From NCBI GenBank assembly GCA_902571375.1, contig CACGBP010000001.1:1-64000 (forward strand): a DNA stretch of 64,000 nucleotides, given 5' to 3'. Of the stretch, positions 57,375 to 64,000 are shown piece by piece. Source of the stretch: an uncultured Pelagibacteraceae bacterium (GTDB lineage: Bacteria > Pseudomonadota > Alphaproteobacteria > Pelagibacterales > Pelagibacteraceae). Position numbers and translations under genes: made by a program. The notes below the pieces were generated by a model. That model saw only the letters and a program-made list of their open reading frames with translations. It made no database searches and was not told the DNA's origin. Every line of letters begins with the position of its first letter. Positions within the stretch are counted from its first letter, which is position 1.

Positions 57375-58094
57375 ATGAAAAAATCTAAAAAAATTAAATT
57401 ATTTATAGGCATATCCTACTTAATTTTAGTTTCTATATTTTTATTTTTATTTTTTTCTAAATTTAGTCTTCAAGAAATTTCTTCTTACAATTTTATAAAA
57501 AATAATAGAACATATTTTATTGAATTAAAAAATTCTAACCTGTTCCTTTTAATTATTATATTTCTGACATTGAGTATATTGTGGGTATTCCCATTTTTAG
57601 GTTTTGGATCACCTGTAGCTTTAGTTGGGGGTTTTATTTTTGGAAAATGGATTGGTACGCTTGTGGTAGTTTTGGGCTTAAGTATAGGTGCAACATTTTT
57701 ATATATATTTGGTAATTATTTTTTAAAAGACGTCATCAGAGAGAAGTTTTTATTTAAATATAAAAATCTTGATATAAAATTTAAAAAGTCAGAATTTAAT
57801 TATTTATTAATCTATAGGTTCATAGGTGGTATACCTTGGCAACTTAGTTGTCTTTTACCAGCTATTTTTAATGTAAAAGTGAGAAATTTCTTCTTTGCGA
57901 CACTTATAGGTATAATCCCTCAAATTTTCTTAGCTGTATCTATTGGAAGTGGATTAGAAAATATTATAGAGCAAAATTTGAAAACACCTTCAATTGTAGA
58001 AATAATCATGTCTCCTGAAATTTACATTCCACTAATTCTATTTTTTATTTTACTCTTGATCACTATTTTTATTAGAAAGATATTTTACAGATAA
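57375..58094 (+). CDS. TVP38/TMEM64-family (VTT domain) membrane protein
   Basis: A 239-residue membrane protein with about six hydrophobic segments. The VTT core shows WVFPFLGFGSPVALVGGFIFG near 72-92, SIGATFLYIFGNYF near 105-118, YRFIGGIPWQLSCLLPA near 148-164 and the last GIIPQIFLAVSIGSGLEN. The family is related to DedA and to lipid scramblases; no substrate is known for this one. It starts 92 bases from divergent rpmH and abuts the convergent membrane protein gene. Confidence 0.85.
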   Translation: MKKSKKIKLFIGISYLILVSIFLFLFFSKFSLQEISSYNFIKNNRTYFIELKNSNLFLLIIIFLTLSILWVFPFLGFGSPVALVGGFIFGKWIGTLVVVLGLSIGATFLYIFGNYFLKDVIREKFLFKYKNLDIKFKKSEFNYLLIYRFIGGIPWQLSCLLPAIFNVKVRNFFFATLIGIIPQIFLAVSIGSGLENIIEQNLKTPSIVEIIMSPEIYIPLILFFILLLITIFIRKIFYR

Positions 58095-59285
58095 TTAATA
58101 ATTATTTTTGATATATTTAAAATAAATTATTTTGAGTGCTTTTCTTGGAATTTGATATCCTGGTTTTGAACCGACATCACCAACAATACTTGTTTTTGGA
58201 TTCCATCCAAAACAAAAGATAATAAAAAAAAATATCAATAATTTTTTTGTTTTGAATAAATTTACAAAAAAATTTTGTTTATAAACTTGATTTAATCGTA
58301 AGTAATTTTTTTTAAATAAGTATAAAAAAGTTAAAATTGAAAATGTATAATACATGTTAACTGCACGTCCCCAATCAGTCATCATTAGAAATAAAACAAT
58401 TACTGGAAATGAAACAAAAAGAGATACTATTTTTGCATTTAATTTTTTAAATTTTGAATATTGGATTAAAATTATCAGTGGGCCGAATCCAACTAGTAAT
58501 ACTAAAAAATATCTGATAATTCTCTCAAATGTAAATAAATCAAATACTGCAGCAAATTGCTCAATAATTTTAGATTTGCTTAGAAGTAACTCACATGACA
58601 TGTAGCAGTCTTCATTGAATTCATATTTTAAAAAATTTGCCATTTCCTTATGTCCCTCACTTGAAATAGGATTGAAGGCAATAAAAAATGCAAGAAATAT
58701 TGCAGGCAAGTAAAATATAATAATATTACACAAACTTTTTATTATATTTTTCTCATTCTGTTCAAAAAAATCAATTATAATCCAGAAAGGAAAAAAGAAT
58801 ATAACTGGTTCCCAAACGAGGATTGCTACAGGAAGTATAGTCAACTTATAAATATTTTTATGAGTTTTATTATTTAACAATAAATATAAAAGAAAAAAAC
58901 AATACAAGAATGTTTCTTTTCTTGCCAAAACTTCTATTTCAGCAACTGGATATAAAATAAATATTGGTGTAAAGATGCTAAAAATTATTAAATTATTTAA
59001 TTTTAAATCAGATATAAAATTATCTAACAAAAGATAGTAAATAGCAATTACGGTTATTTGGAAAATAAAAATTGATAATCTTAATTTTATATCAATTAAA
59101 TAACTTAAATAAATCGCAATTTGCCCAATTAATCCTCTTTTTGTGAAACCACCCTCATAATTTATTAACCATTCAGAAATTGTAGAGTCATTTCCTACTA
59201 AATGTTTTTGATATAGATAAAACACACTAAAAATAAATAAAATGATGAGGTAAATTGAAAATTGTTTTTTATTTAAAATATTCAT
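58095..59285 (-). CDS. Polytopic membrane protein of unknown function, possibly linked to surface glycans
   Basis: A 396-residue inner-membrane protein with about ten hydrophobic segments. Features: a short N-terminal segment followed by ISEWLINYEGGFTKRGLIGQ, a loop NPISSEGHKEMANFLKYEF and ESKxIEQF-type sequence containing two Cys, and MMTDWGRAVNMYYTF near 310. The repeated positive-charge and loop pattern recalls polymerases or glycosyltransferases of the GT-C type, but I see no signature that proves it. Stop abuts the convergent TVP38 stop. tRNA-Thr lies 22 bases upstream on the same strand. Confidence 0.55.
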   Translation of the reverse strand: MNILNKKQFSIYLIILFIFSVFYLYQKHLVGNDSTISEWLINYEGGFTKRGLIGQIAIYLSYLIDIKLRLSIFIFQITVIAIYYLLLDNFISDLKLNNLIIFSIFTPIFILYPVAEIEVLARKETFLYCFFLLYLLLNNKTHKNIYKLTILPVAILVWEPVIFFFPFWIIIDFFEQNEKNIIKSLCNIIIFYLPAIFLAFFIAFNPISSEGHKEMANFLKYEFNEDCYMSCELLLSKSKIIEQFAAVFDLFTFERIIRYFLVLLVGFGPLIILIQYSKFKKLNAKIVSLFVSFPVIVLFLMMTDWGRAVNMYYTFSILTFLYLFKKNYLRLNQVYKQNFFVNLFKTKKLLIFFFIIFCFGWNPKTSIVGDVGSKPGYQIPRKALKIIYFKYIKNNY

Positions 59286-59307
59286 CAGAAAAAAAATTGT
59301 TTTAATG

Positions 59308-59381
59308 TGGTGCTCTTACCAAGAATCGAACTTGAGACTTATCCTTACCATGGATACGTTATACCATTTAACTATAAGAGC
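59308..59381 (-). tRNA. tRNA-Thr (anticodon GGT)
   Basis: On the minus strand, acceptor strands GCTCTTA and TAAGAGC pair fully, followed by A and encoded CCA. The D stem is GTTA/TAAC and the T arm TCAAG/CTTGG with loop TTCGATT. The anticodon stem TATCC/GGATA encloses ATGGTAA, anticodon GGT, reading ACC and ACU. Position 32 is A, less common than a pyrimidine. Confidence 0.93.
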
Positions 59382-59393
59382 GTCATATATTTT

Positions 59394-59423
59394 AATTTAT
59401 TAATAATAAAGCATTTTTTTCAA
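59394..59423 (-). promoter_or_regulatory. Candidate promoter of tRNA-Thr
   Basis: On the minus strand TTGAAA (59423-59418) and TAAATT (59399-59394) are 18 bases apart. The -10 lies 13 bases before the tRNA 5' end, a fitting distance. Confidence 0.4.
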
Positions 59424-59476
59424 ATTATTGCCTTAATTTTTTGGTTAATATGATTTATATCTATCAAGGATATTTT

Positions 59477-59677
59477 ATGGGCATTCATTACGATTATAAA
59501 TCTACAAGAAGTGCTAAGCTTATGGAAAAGCAGGCTAAAAGAGAAAAAAAACTTGCTGAAAAAAAAGCTAAACGATTAGCAAAAGAAGGTTCCAAAAAAG
59601 ATGAGACTAAAGAGAAAACTTTAGATACTTCAAAACCAATAACATTAGATTTTCTTACTAATCCTGATAAAGAATGA
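59477..59677 (+). CDS. Small basic protein with coiled-coil-like region, function unknown
   Basis: A 66-residue protein from the ATG at 59477, chosen because AAGGA lies six bases before it; an open TTG at 59441 would add 12 hydrophobic residues. The product reads MGIHYDYKSTRSAKLMEKQA, then a Lys/Glu/Ala helix (KREKKLAEKKAKRLAKE), then an acidic end with KPITLDFLTNPDKE. The helix could be a coiled coil or nucleic-acid contact. I do not recognise a named domain. Its stop overlaps the next small gene by four bases. Confidence 0.7.
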   Translation: MGIHYDYKSTRSAKLMEKQAKREKKLAEKKAKRLAKEGSKKDETKEKTLDTSKPITLDFLTNPDKE

Positions 59678-59784
59678 ACATAAATACTAAAAATGAGAGA
59701 TTAAGTATAGCTCTTAAGAAAAATTTGAAGAAAAGAAAAAATTCTAAAAAAAAAATTAAAAAAAAAAGTGATACTAAACGATAA
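59674..59784 (+). CDS. Very small basic protein (36 residues) between two genes
   Basis: ATG at 59674, overlapping the stop of the 66-residue gene (ATGA) and running 17 bases into dcd in another frame. The product starts MNINTKNERLSIALKKNLKK and ends in a Lys-rich tail. The ERLSIALKKNLKKRK portion recalls small alphaproteobacterial proteins of the form RLxxALxxNLxRRK encoded near murA, but that is from memory and unconfirmed. Tight overlaps on both sides support translation. Confidence 0.5.
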   Translation: MNINTKNERLSIALKKNLKKRKNSKKKIKKKSDTKR

Positions 59785-60319
59785 GCAAATAATAAAATTA
59801 GCCGAGGAACATGAGATGATCAGTCCCTTTGTGAACAAAAGTGTTGCTAATGGAATTAGTCATGGTGTCAACCCATTTGGTTATGATCTTCGTTGTGGAT
59901 CTGAATTTAAAATTTTTACTAATATAAAAGGAGCTACTGCAGATCCAAAAAATTTTAGTGAAGATAATTTCATTACTATAAAAGATAAAGAATCTATTCT
60001 AATTCCACCTAATTCTTTTGCACTTGCCTCAAGTCTTGAGTATTTTAAAATGCCAAGAAATGTTACAGGTTTAGTAACTGCAAAATCAACATATGCAAGA
60101 TGTGGCTTGGGTGTACCACCCACAGTATTGGAAGCAGGCTGGGAAGGTGTTTTGGTTTTAGAATTTTCAAATCACACAAGTAATTCAATAAGATTGTATG
60201 CAAATGCAGGTGCGGCTCAAATATTATTTTTTCAAGGAGAGCAACCCGATGTTTCTTATGCTGATAGAGAAGGAAAGTATCAAGGTCAAACAGGAATTAC
60301 CTTAGCTAAATCAAAATAA
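59768..60319 (+). CDS. dcd: dCTP deaminase
   Basis: Turns dCTP into dUTP for thymidylate synthesis. The 183 residues start at a GTG (59768) as MILNDKQI, followed by SVANGISHGVNPFGYDLRC near 26-44, the KSTYARCGLGVPPTVLEAGW stretch near 106-125 with the catalytic Glu, and GQTGITLA at the end. Length and C-terminal end match the trimeric enzyme. Translation probably couples to the small gene that overlaps its start. Confidence 0.94.
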   Translation: MILNDKQIIKLAEEHEMISPFVNKSVANGISHGVNPFGYDLRCGSEFKIFTNIKGATADPKNFSEDNFITIKDKESILIPPNSFALASSLEYFKMPRNVTGLVTAKSTYARCGLGVPPTVLEAGWEGVLVLEFSNHTSNSIRLYANAGAAQILFFQGEQPDVSYADREGKYQGQTGITLAKSK

Positions 60320-60322
60320 TTT

Positions 60323-61597
60323 ATGGATAAATTTTCTATCACTGGTCCATGTCGAGTGATGAAAGGTGAAGTTTCAATTTCAGGTTCAAAAAATGCTGCT
60401 TTACCAATACTTGCTGCAACTTTGTTATTTGACAAACCTGTAATTATCAAAAATCTCCCTAGGGTAAGAGATATTTATACGATGCTTAATTTATTAAAGT
60501 CTCTTGGTTCAAGTATAGAGTTTTTAAATAATAAAAAAACCGTAAAAATTACAAAGACTAAAATGCAAAAACAGTTTGCATCTTATTCAATTGTCAAAAC
60601 AATGAGAGCAGGAATACTCGTGCTTGGCCCGTTAGTTGCTAAATATCATAAATCTATCTCAAGTTTTCCAGGTGGCTGTGTTTTAAATGGTAATCTCGGC
60701 AGGCCGATTAATTTACATTTAGAAGCCTTAAAAAAGCTTGGAGTAAAATATGAAATAAAAAAAGGATATATACATGCAAAATCTAATGGTAAATTAAAAG
60801 GTAACATAGTTACGTTTCCTAGGATAAGTGTTGGCGCGTCAGAGCAACTTATAACATCAGCAGTTTTGGCAAAAGGCAAAACTATTTTACGTAACCTTGC
60901 GTGTGAACCTGAGATTTTAGACTTAACTAATTTTCTAATCTCTGCGGGTGCTAAAATTAAATGGATTGGTAAAAGAACTTGTCAAATCATTGGCGTAAAT
61001 TCTCTAAATGAAACAAAATATTCTGTAATGGGTGATAGAATTGAAACCGGAACCTTTTGTGTTGCTGCTACTTTAGCAAGGGGAGATTTGATAATTAAAA
61101 ATTTTGATCCGAAGTTAATTAAAACTGAATTAAATATATTAAAAAAAGTTGGTGCAAAAATTAAATTGTTTAAAAATTATATTCATGTGAAAGGGCCAAA
61201 AAAAATTAAAAGTATAAGAAATATTACTACTAAAGAATATGATGGATTTCCTACAGACCTTGCCCCTCAATTTATGGTGCTACTTTGTAAGGCTAACGGC
61301 ACTAGTTCAATTACTGAAAATATATTTCAAGGAAGGTTTTTACATGCAATGGAGCTTCAGCGACTTGGAGCTAAAATAAGCATAAAAAATAGAACTGCAA
61401 AAATAGAAGGTAATACAAACTTTATAGCAGCAGAAGTAATGTCAAGTGATCTGAGAGCATCAGCTGCTTTAGTGCTTGCTGGCATAGTTTCTAAAGGTAA
61501 AACAATAGTAACGAGGGTTTATCATTGTGATCGAGGTTATGAAAATTTTGAAAATAAATTAAAAAAAATCGGTGTTAAAATTAAAAGATTAAAATAG
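60323..61597 (+). CDS. murA: UDP-N-acetylglucosamine 1-carboxyvinyltransferase
   Basis: First committed step of peptidoglycan synthesis. The 424 residues begin with the EPSP-synthase fold (GSKNAALPILAATLL) and carry the catalytic Cys119 in FPGGCVLNGNLGRPINLH. Compared with the E. coli loop GGCTIGARPVDLH, three extra residues lie between Cys and the Arg-Pro. Later motifs GDRIETGTF, FPTDLAPQF and DLRASAALVLAGIV are standard. It starts three bases after dcd and its stop overlaps the DUF2948 gene. Assignment is firm; the loop insertion is the odd point. Confidence 0.95.
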   Translation: MDKFSITGPCRVMKGEVSISGSKNAALPILAATLLFDKPVIIKNLPRVRDIYTMLNLLKSLGSSIEFLNNKKTVKITKTKMQKQFASYSIVKTMRAGILVLGPLVAKYHKSISSFPGGCVLNGNLGRPINLHLEALKKLGVKYEIKKGYIHAKSNGKLKGNIVTFPRISVGASEQLITSAVLAKGKTILRNLACEPEILDLTNFLISAGAKIKWIGKRTCQIIGVNSLNETKYSVMGDRIETGTFCVAATLARGDLIIKNFDPKLIKTELNILKKVGAKIKLFKNYIHVKGPKKIKSIRNITTKEYDGFPTDLAPQFMVLLCKANGTSSITENIFQGRFLHAMELQRLGAKISIKNRTAKIEGNTNFIAAEVMSSDLRASAALVLAGIVSKGKTIVTRVYHCDRGYENFENKLKKIGVKIKRLK

Positions 61598-61989
61598 TGA
61601 ATAAATATTTAGCCAAAATAATTGCAAATGATCAAGAGGGATTGCAGATGATTTCAGCTTGTAGCTCAGCAGCTAAGGTCAAAATTTCAGATATTAAGTA
61701 CCTAGCATCTAATAAAGTATTTTTGTTATCGATCGAGAGAATTAAAGTTGAAAATGAAAATGAGGACAAAAAGATTAATAGTATCTTGAGATTTGATTTT
61801 ATTGATAAAGTAAGATCAAAGAACATAGATCAATCAAAAAAAGAAGTAGTTTTAGATTTAGTAGGTATAGACTATTTGAAAAATAATGATGTTTATGAAA
61901 TAAATCTTATTTTTAATAATAATGCTCATATTGCTTTAACTACGGAAACTATTGAGGCAAGATTAGAGGATCAAAACGAAATTAAATAG
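61597..61989 (+). CDS. DUF2948 family protein
   Basis: A 130-residue protein starting at a GTG that overlaps the murA stop. The pattern AKIIANDQEGLQMISACSSA, LLSIERIKVE, ILRFDFIDKVRSKNIDQSKK and ALTTETIEARLED matches DUF2948, a family found mainly in alphaproteobacteria between murA and hisD. No enzyme motif is visible; the function is unknown. It abuts hisD by two bases. Confidence 0.82.
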   Translation: MNKYLAKIIANDQEGLQMISACSSAAKVKISDIKYLASNKVFLLSIERIKVENENEDKKINSILRFDFIDKVRSKNIDQSKKEVVLDLVGIDYLKNNDVYEINLIFNNNAHIALTTETIEARLEDQNEIK

Positions 61990-61991
61990 TT

Positions 61992-63275
61992 ATGAAGGTA
62001 TTAAATAGTAAAAGCAAAAATTTTGATAAATTATTGGATATTTTACTTTCTAAAAGAAAAAATAAACTTAAATCAAGTTCTGTCTCAGTAACAAAAATAA
62101 TTAATGATGTTAAAAAAAATGGCGATAATGCTTTGCTTAAATATGAGAAAAAATTTAATCAAAATACCGTATTATTCCCAAGTTCAGAACAAATAACTAA
62201 ATCAATAAAATCTTTAAATCCAAAAGTTAAAAAAGCCATAGATTTAGCCTATATGAGAATTCATAAGTTTCACTCATTGCAAAAATATAAAAATATTTCT
62301 TTTGTTGATAAATTTAAAAATAAGCTTGAGTACAAATATTTACCACTGGAGTCTGTAGCAATTTATGTTCCAGGCTCAACAGCTGCTTACCCATCAAGTG
62401 TTTTAATGAATGCTATTCCTGCAATAGTTGCGGGTGTTAGGAGAATAATTATGGTTAATCCAGGATATAAAGGAAAACAAAATCCAGCAGTGCTATATGC
62501 AGCGAAAAAATGTAAAATAAAAGAAATCTATTCAATTGGTGGCCCATCTGCAATTGCCGCTGTATCCTATGGAACAAAAAAAATAAAAAAAGTTGATAAA
62601 ATAGTAGGCCCTGGAAATTCTTATGTAGCTGCAGCAAAAAAAGAAGTTTTTGGTGATGTTGGAATTGAAGCTATGACTGCTGGACCATCAGAAGTAACTA
62701 TAGTTTGTGATAAATTTTCAAATCCAAATTGGATTGCGAGTGATTTAATTGGTCAAGCAGAACATGATGAACTTGCTCAATGTATTCTGATTTCTAAAAA
62801 TAATAATTTTTTAGAAAAAGTGAGGATAGAAGTTTTTGAACAATTAAGAAAAATTTCTAGAGTTTCTATTGCAAAAAAAAGCTTAATGAGCAATGGAATT
62901 TTAATGTGTATTAATTCAGAAAAAAAAATTATTGATGTTATAAACAAAATTGCTCCAGAACATTTAGAGCTAAATGTAAAAAATTATAAATCATTGGTGC
63001 CGAAAATAAAAAATGCGGGATCTATTTGTTTAGGAAAGTATGCAGTTATGGCAATGACAGATTATAATATTGGAACCAATCATGTATTGCCTACAAATGG
63101 TACAGCTAAATATTCTAGTGGGATAAGTGTTAATGAATTCTACAAAAGAATTTCATATATAAATCTAACAAAAAAGGGTATTGAAAGTCTTGGACCATCA
63201 GTTATAACTCTTGCAAATTACGAAGGATTGACTGGACATGCTCAATCTGTAAAAAAAAGAATTAGGAGAAAATAA
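61992..63275 (+). CDS. hisD: Histidinol dehydrogenase
   Basis: Last two steps of histidine synthesis, oxidising histidinol with NAD and zinc. The 427 residues show [20 protein letters not shown] near 120-139, [16 protein letters not shown] near 210, AGPSEV with ligands near 232, [10 protein letters not shown] with a zinc His near 257, and the final GLTGHA. Usual length. It is separated by two bases from infA, although the other his genes are not in this window. Confidence 0.96.
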   Translation: MKVLNSKSKNFDKLLDILLSKRKNKLKSSSVSVTKIINDVKKNGDNALLKYEKKFNQNTVLFPSSEQITKSIKSLNPKVKKAIDLAYMRIHKFHSLQKYKNISFVDKFKNKLEYKYLPLESVAIYVPGSTAAYPSSVLMNAIPAIVAGVRRIIMVNPGYKGKQNPAVLYAAKKCKIKEIYSIGGPSAIAAVSYGTKKIKKVDKIVGPGNSYVAAAKKEVFGDVGIEAMTAGPSEVTIVCDKFSNPNWIASDLIGQAEHDELAQCILISKNNNFLEKVRIEVFEQLRKISRVSIAKKSLMSNGILMCINSEKKIIDVINKIAPEHLELNVKNYKSLVPKIKNAGSICLGKYAVMAMTDYNIGTNHVLPTNGTAKYSSGISVNEFYKRISYINLTKKGIESLGPSVITLANYEGLTGHAQSVKKRIRRK

Positions 63276-63277
63276 AT

Positions 63278-63493
63278 TTGTCAAAACAAGATTTACTCGA
63301 GTTTAAAGGTCAAGTTACTGATTTATTACCTAATGCTATGTTTAGAGTTAAATTAGAGAATGGACATGTGGTCACTGCACATACAGCGGGTAAGTTAAGA
63401 AAGAATAGAATTAGAGTTTTACAAGGTGATAATGTTACTGTCGAAATGACACCTTATGACCTAACTAAAGGCAGAATAATCTTTAGAGGTTAA
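63278..63493 (+). CDS. infA: Translation initiation factor IF-1
   Basis: A 71-residue OB-fold factor starting at a TTG (63278) with a strong AGGAGA ribosome site nine bases before. The product begins [20 protein letters not shown] and includes [32 protein letters not shown], typical of IF-1. Rare TTG start noted. It directly precedes tRNA-Phe. Confidence 0.95.
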   Translation: MSKQDLLEFKGQVTDLLPNAMFRVKLENGHVVTAHTAGKLRKNRIRVLQGDNVTVEMTPYDLTKGRIIFRG

Positions 63494-63498
63494 TTTTT

Positions 63499-63573
63499 GC
63501 CTCGGTAGCTCAGGAGTAGAGCAGAGCCCTGAAAAGGCTTGTGTCGGAGGTGCGAATCCTTCCCGAGGCACCA
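63499..63573 (+). tRNA. tRNA-Phe (anticodon GAA) with non-standard D and T loops
   Basis: Acceptor strands GCCTCGG and CCGAGGC pair fully, with discriminator A and encoded CCA. The anticodon stem encloses CTGAAAA, anticodon GAA. The T stem GGAGG/CCTTC encloses TGCGAAT, so base 55, normally U (pseudouridine), is G. The D loop is AGGAGTA, one base short and without the usual adjacent GG. The rest is standard, so it should be functional, but the normal 18-55 contact is altered. Confidence 0.92.
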
Positions 63574-63646
63574 TCAAAACATCTTGAAATAAATTAAAAA
63601 CAAATTAACTTCTACTAATAATAAACAATAAAGGATAAGAAATAAG

Positions 63647-63859
63647 ATGAGTACATTAAAAGGAACCGTTAAATGGTTTAATGGTAAGAAAGGCTTTGGA
63701 TTTATCGAAAGAGAAGACAAAGAAAAAGATGCTTTTGTGCATGCAAGTGCAGTAAAAGCTGCCGGAATGAGGTATCTTAACGAAGGAGATAAATTAGAAT
63801 TTACATTAGAAGATGGTCCTAAAGGGCCAGCGGCAGTAAATTTAAAAAAAGTAGATTAA
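63647..63859 (+). CDS. Cold shock domain protein
   Basis: A 70-residue RNA/ssDNA-binding protein: GTVKWFNGKKGFGFIEREDK holds RNP1 (KGFGFI) and DAFVHASAVKAAG holds RNP2. Single cold-shock domain, normal length. It acts as an RNA chaperone. A ribosome site AAGGA lies 14 bases before the ATG, and a hairpin terminator follows 15 bases after the stop. Confidence 0.95.
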   Translation: MSTLKGTVKWFNGKKGFGFIEREDKEKDAFVHASAVKAAGMRYLNEGDKLEFTLEDGPKGPAAVNLKKVD

Positions 63860-63872
63860 TTTTAAAAAAATT

Positions 63873-63998
63873 TTAAAGGACGTTTATCTTGAAAATAGAT
63901 TTACGTCCTTTCTTTTTAGGGTTGAATAAATCAAATTTTTGTCTAAAAGACTGTTCATGATTAAAAATGAAACCAACTTTATAAATTATTTTAGTACT
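63873..63998 (-). CDS. Possible 3' end of a minus-strand gene cut by the window edge
   Basis: One minus-strand frame is open from the window end to a stop at 63873-63875, giving 41 residues ending FDLFNPKKKGRKSIFKINVL. In such AT-rich DNA an open frame of this length is somewhat unlikely by chance but far from proof. It would overlap the cold-shock gene terminator. No domain is recognisable. Confidence 0.2.
   Translation of the reverse strand, partial: STKIIYKVGFIFNHEQSFRQKFDLFNPKKKGRKSIFKINVL
63875..63917 (+). terminator. Rho-independent terminator after cspA-type gene
   Basis: AAAGGACGT (63875-63883) and ACGTCCTTT (63903-63911) are perfect nine-base arms around a 19-base loop, followed by a T-rich run CTTTTT. 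This is the second clear intrinsic terminator of the window. Confidence 0.8.
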
Positions 63999-64000
63999 CA

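Noticed and set aside
63957..64000. Possible gene start ATG at 63957 open to the window end
   Set aside because: Only 14 codons are visible, there is no ribosome site, and a minus-strand frame competes for the same bases.

Overview
The window looks like a piece of chromosome from a streamlined SAR11-type alphaproteobacterium (Candidatus Pelagibacter or a close relative). The DNA is very AT-rich and the proteins are rich in Lys, Asn, Ile and Phe. Genes abut or overlap almost everywhere, and no stretch over 300 bases lacks a gene. Several neighbourhoods are typically alphaproteobacterial: YqaA-DsbB-COQ7, Suv3-like helicase-FdxA-CarD, BolA-J domain-CobS-CobT, rpmH-rnpA-yidD-yidC-argB-HAD-dapD-dapE, and murA-DUF2948-hisD-infA. 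I see no rRNA, IS element, phage gene or CRISPR array.

Layout. 1-9.7 kb: truncated esterase, frameshifted HNH endonuclease, COQ7/DsbB/YqaA, tRNA-Leu, acyl-CoA synthetase, a 25-residue Lys/Arg-only-like peptide gene with its own palindrome and terminator, CarD with a histone-H1-like tail, FdxA, TerB-like protein, Suv3-like helicase, thioesterase, tRNA-Arg. 9.8-18 kb: thiolase, pyruvate dehydrogenase E1 with a fused lipoyl domain, E2, EamA transporter, UppP. 17-24 kb: glutamate synthase gltD-gltB behind a 7-7-7 inverted repeat, and a hydrolase. 24-34 kb: a glycosyltransferase and the translation block thrS-infC-rpmI-rplT-pheS-pheT-lepA. 33.6-37 kb: a small surface-glycan cassette (GT17, FkbM methyltransferase, DUF6492-like, DUF4422) ending at tRNA-Ser. 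37-45.7 kb: gyrB, RegB-type sensor kinase, CobT/CobS/J-domain protein, BolA, aroB, aroK. 45.7-50 kb: small membrane protein, large secreted protein, def-fmt-truA. 50-57.3 kb: SET methyltransferase, HDAC-family deacetylase, dapE, dapD, HAD, argB, yidC, yidD, rnpA, rpmH. 57-64 kb: TVP38 and polytopic membrane proteins, tRNA-Thr, two small basic proteins, dcd, murA, DUF2948, hisD, infA, tRNA-Phe, cspA.

Most genes serve core metabolism: carbon entry into acetyl-CoA, ammonium assimilation, lysine, arginine, histidine and shikimate pathways, cell-wall precursors, translation and membrane protein insertion. I did not find an unmistakable new system. The parts most worth a second look are the lipoyl-E1 fusion, the Lys-rich DNA/RNA-binding candidates (peptide and CarD tail) together with the SET/HDAC pair, a tRNA-Phe with altered elbow bases, the CobS/CobT pair without a visible cobalt chelatase partner, a near-leaderless rpmI promoter, several small ORFs of under 60 codons, and the glycan cassette next to tRNA-Ser. 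All names rest on motif recognition by eye; no database search was run.
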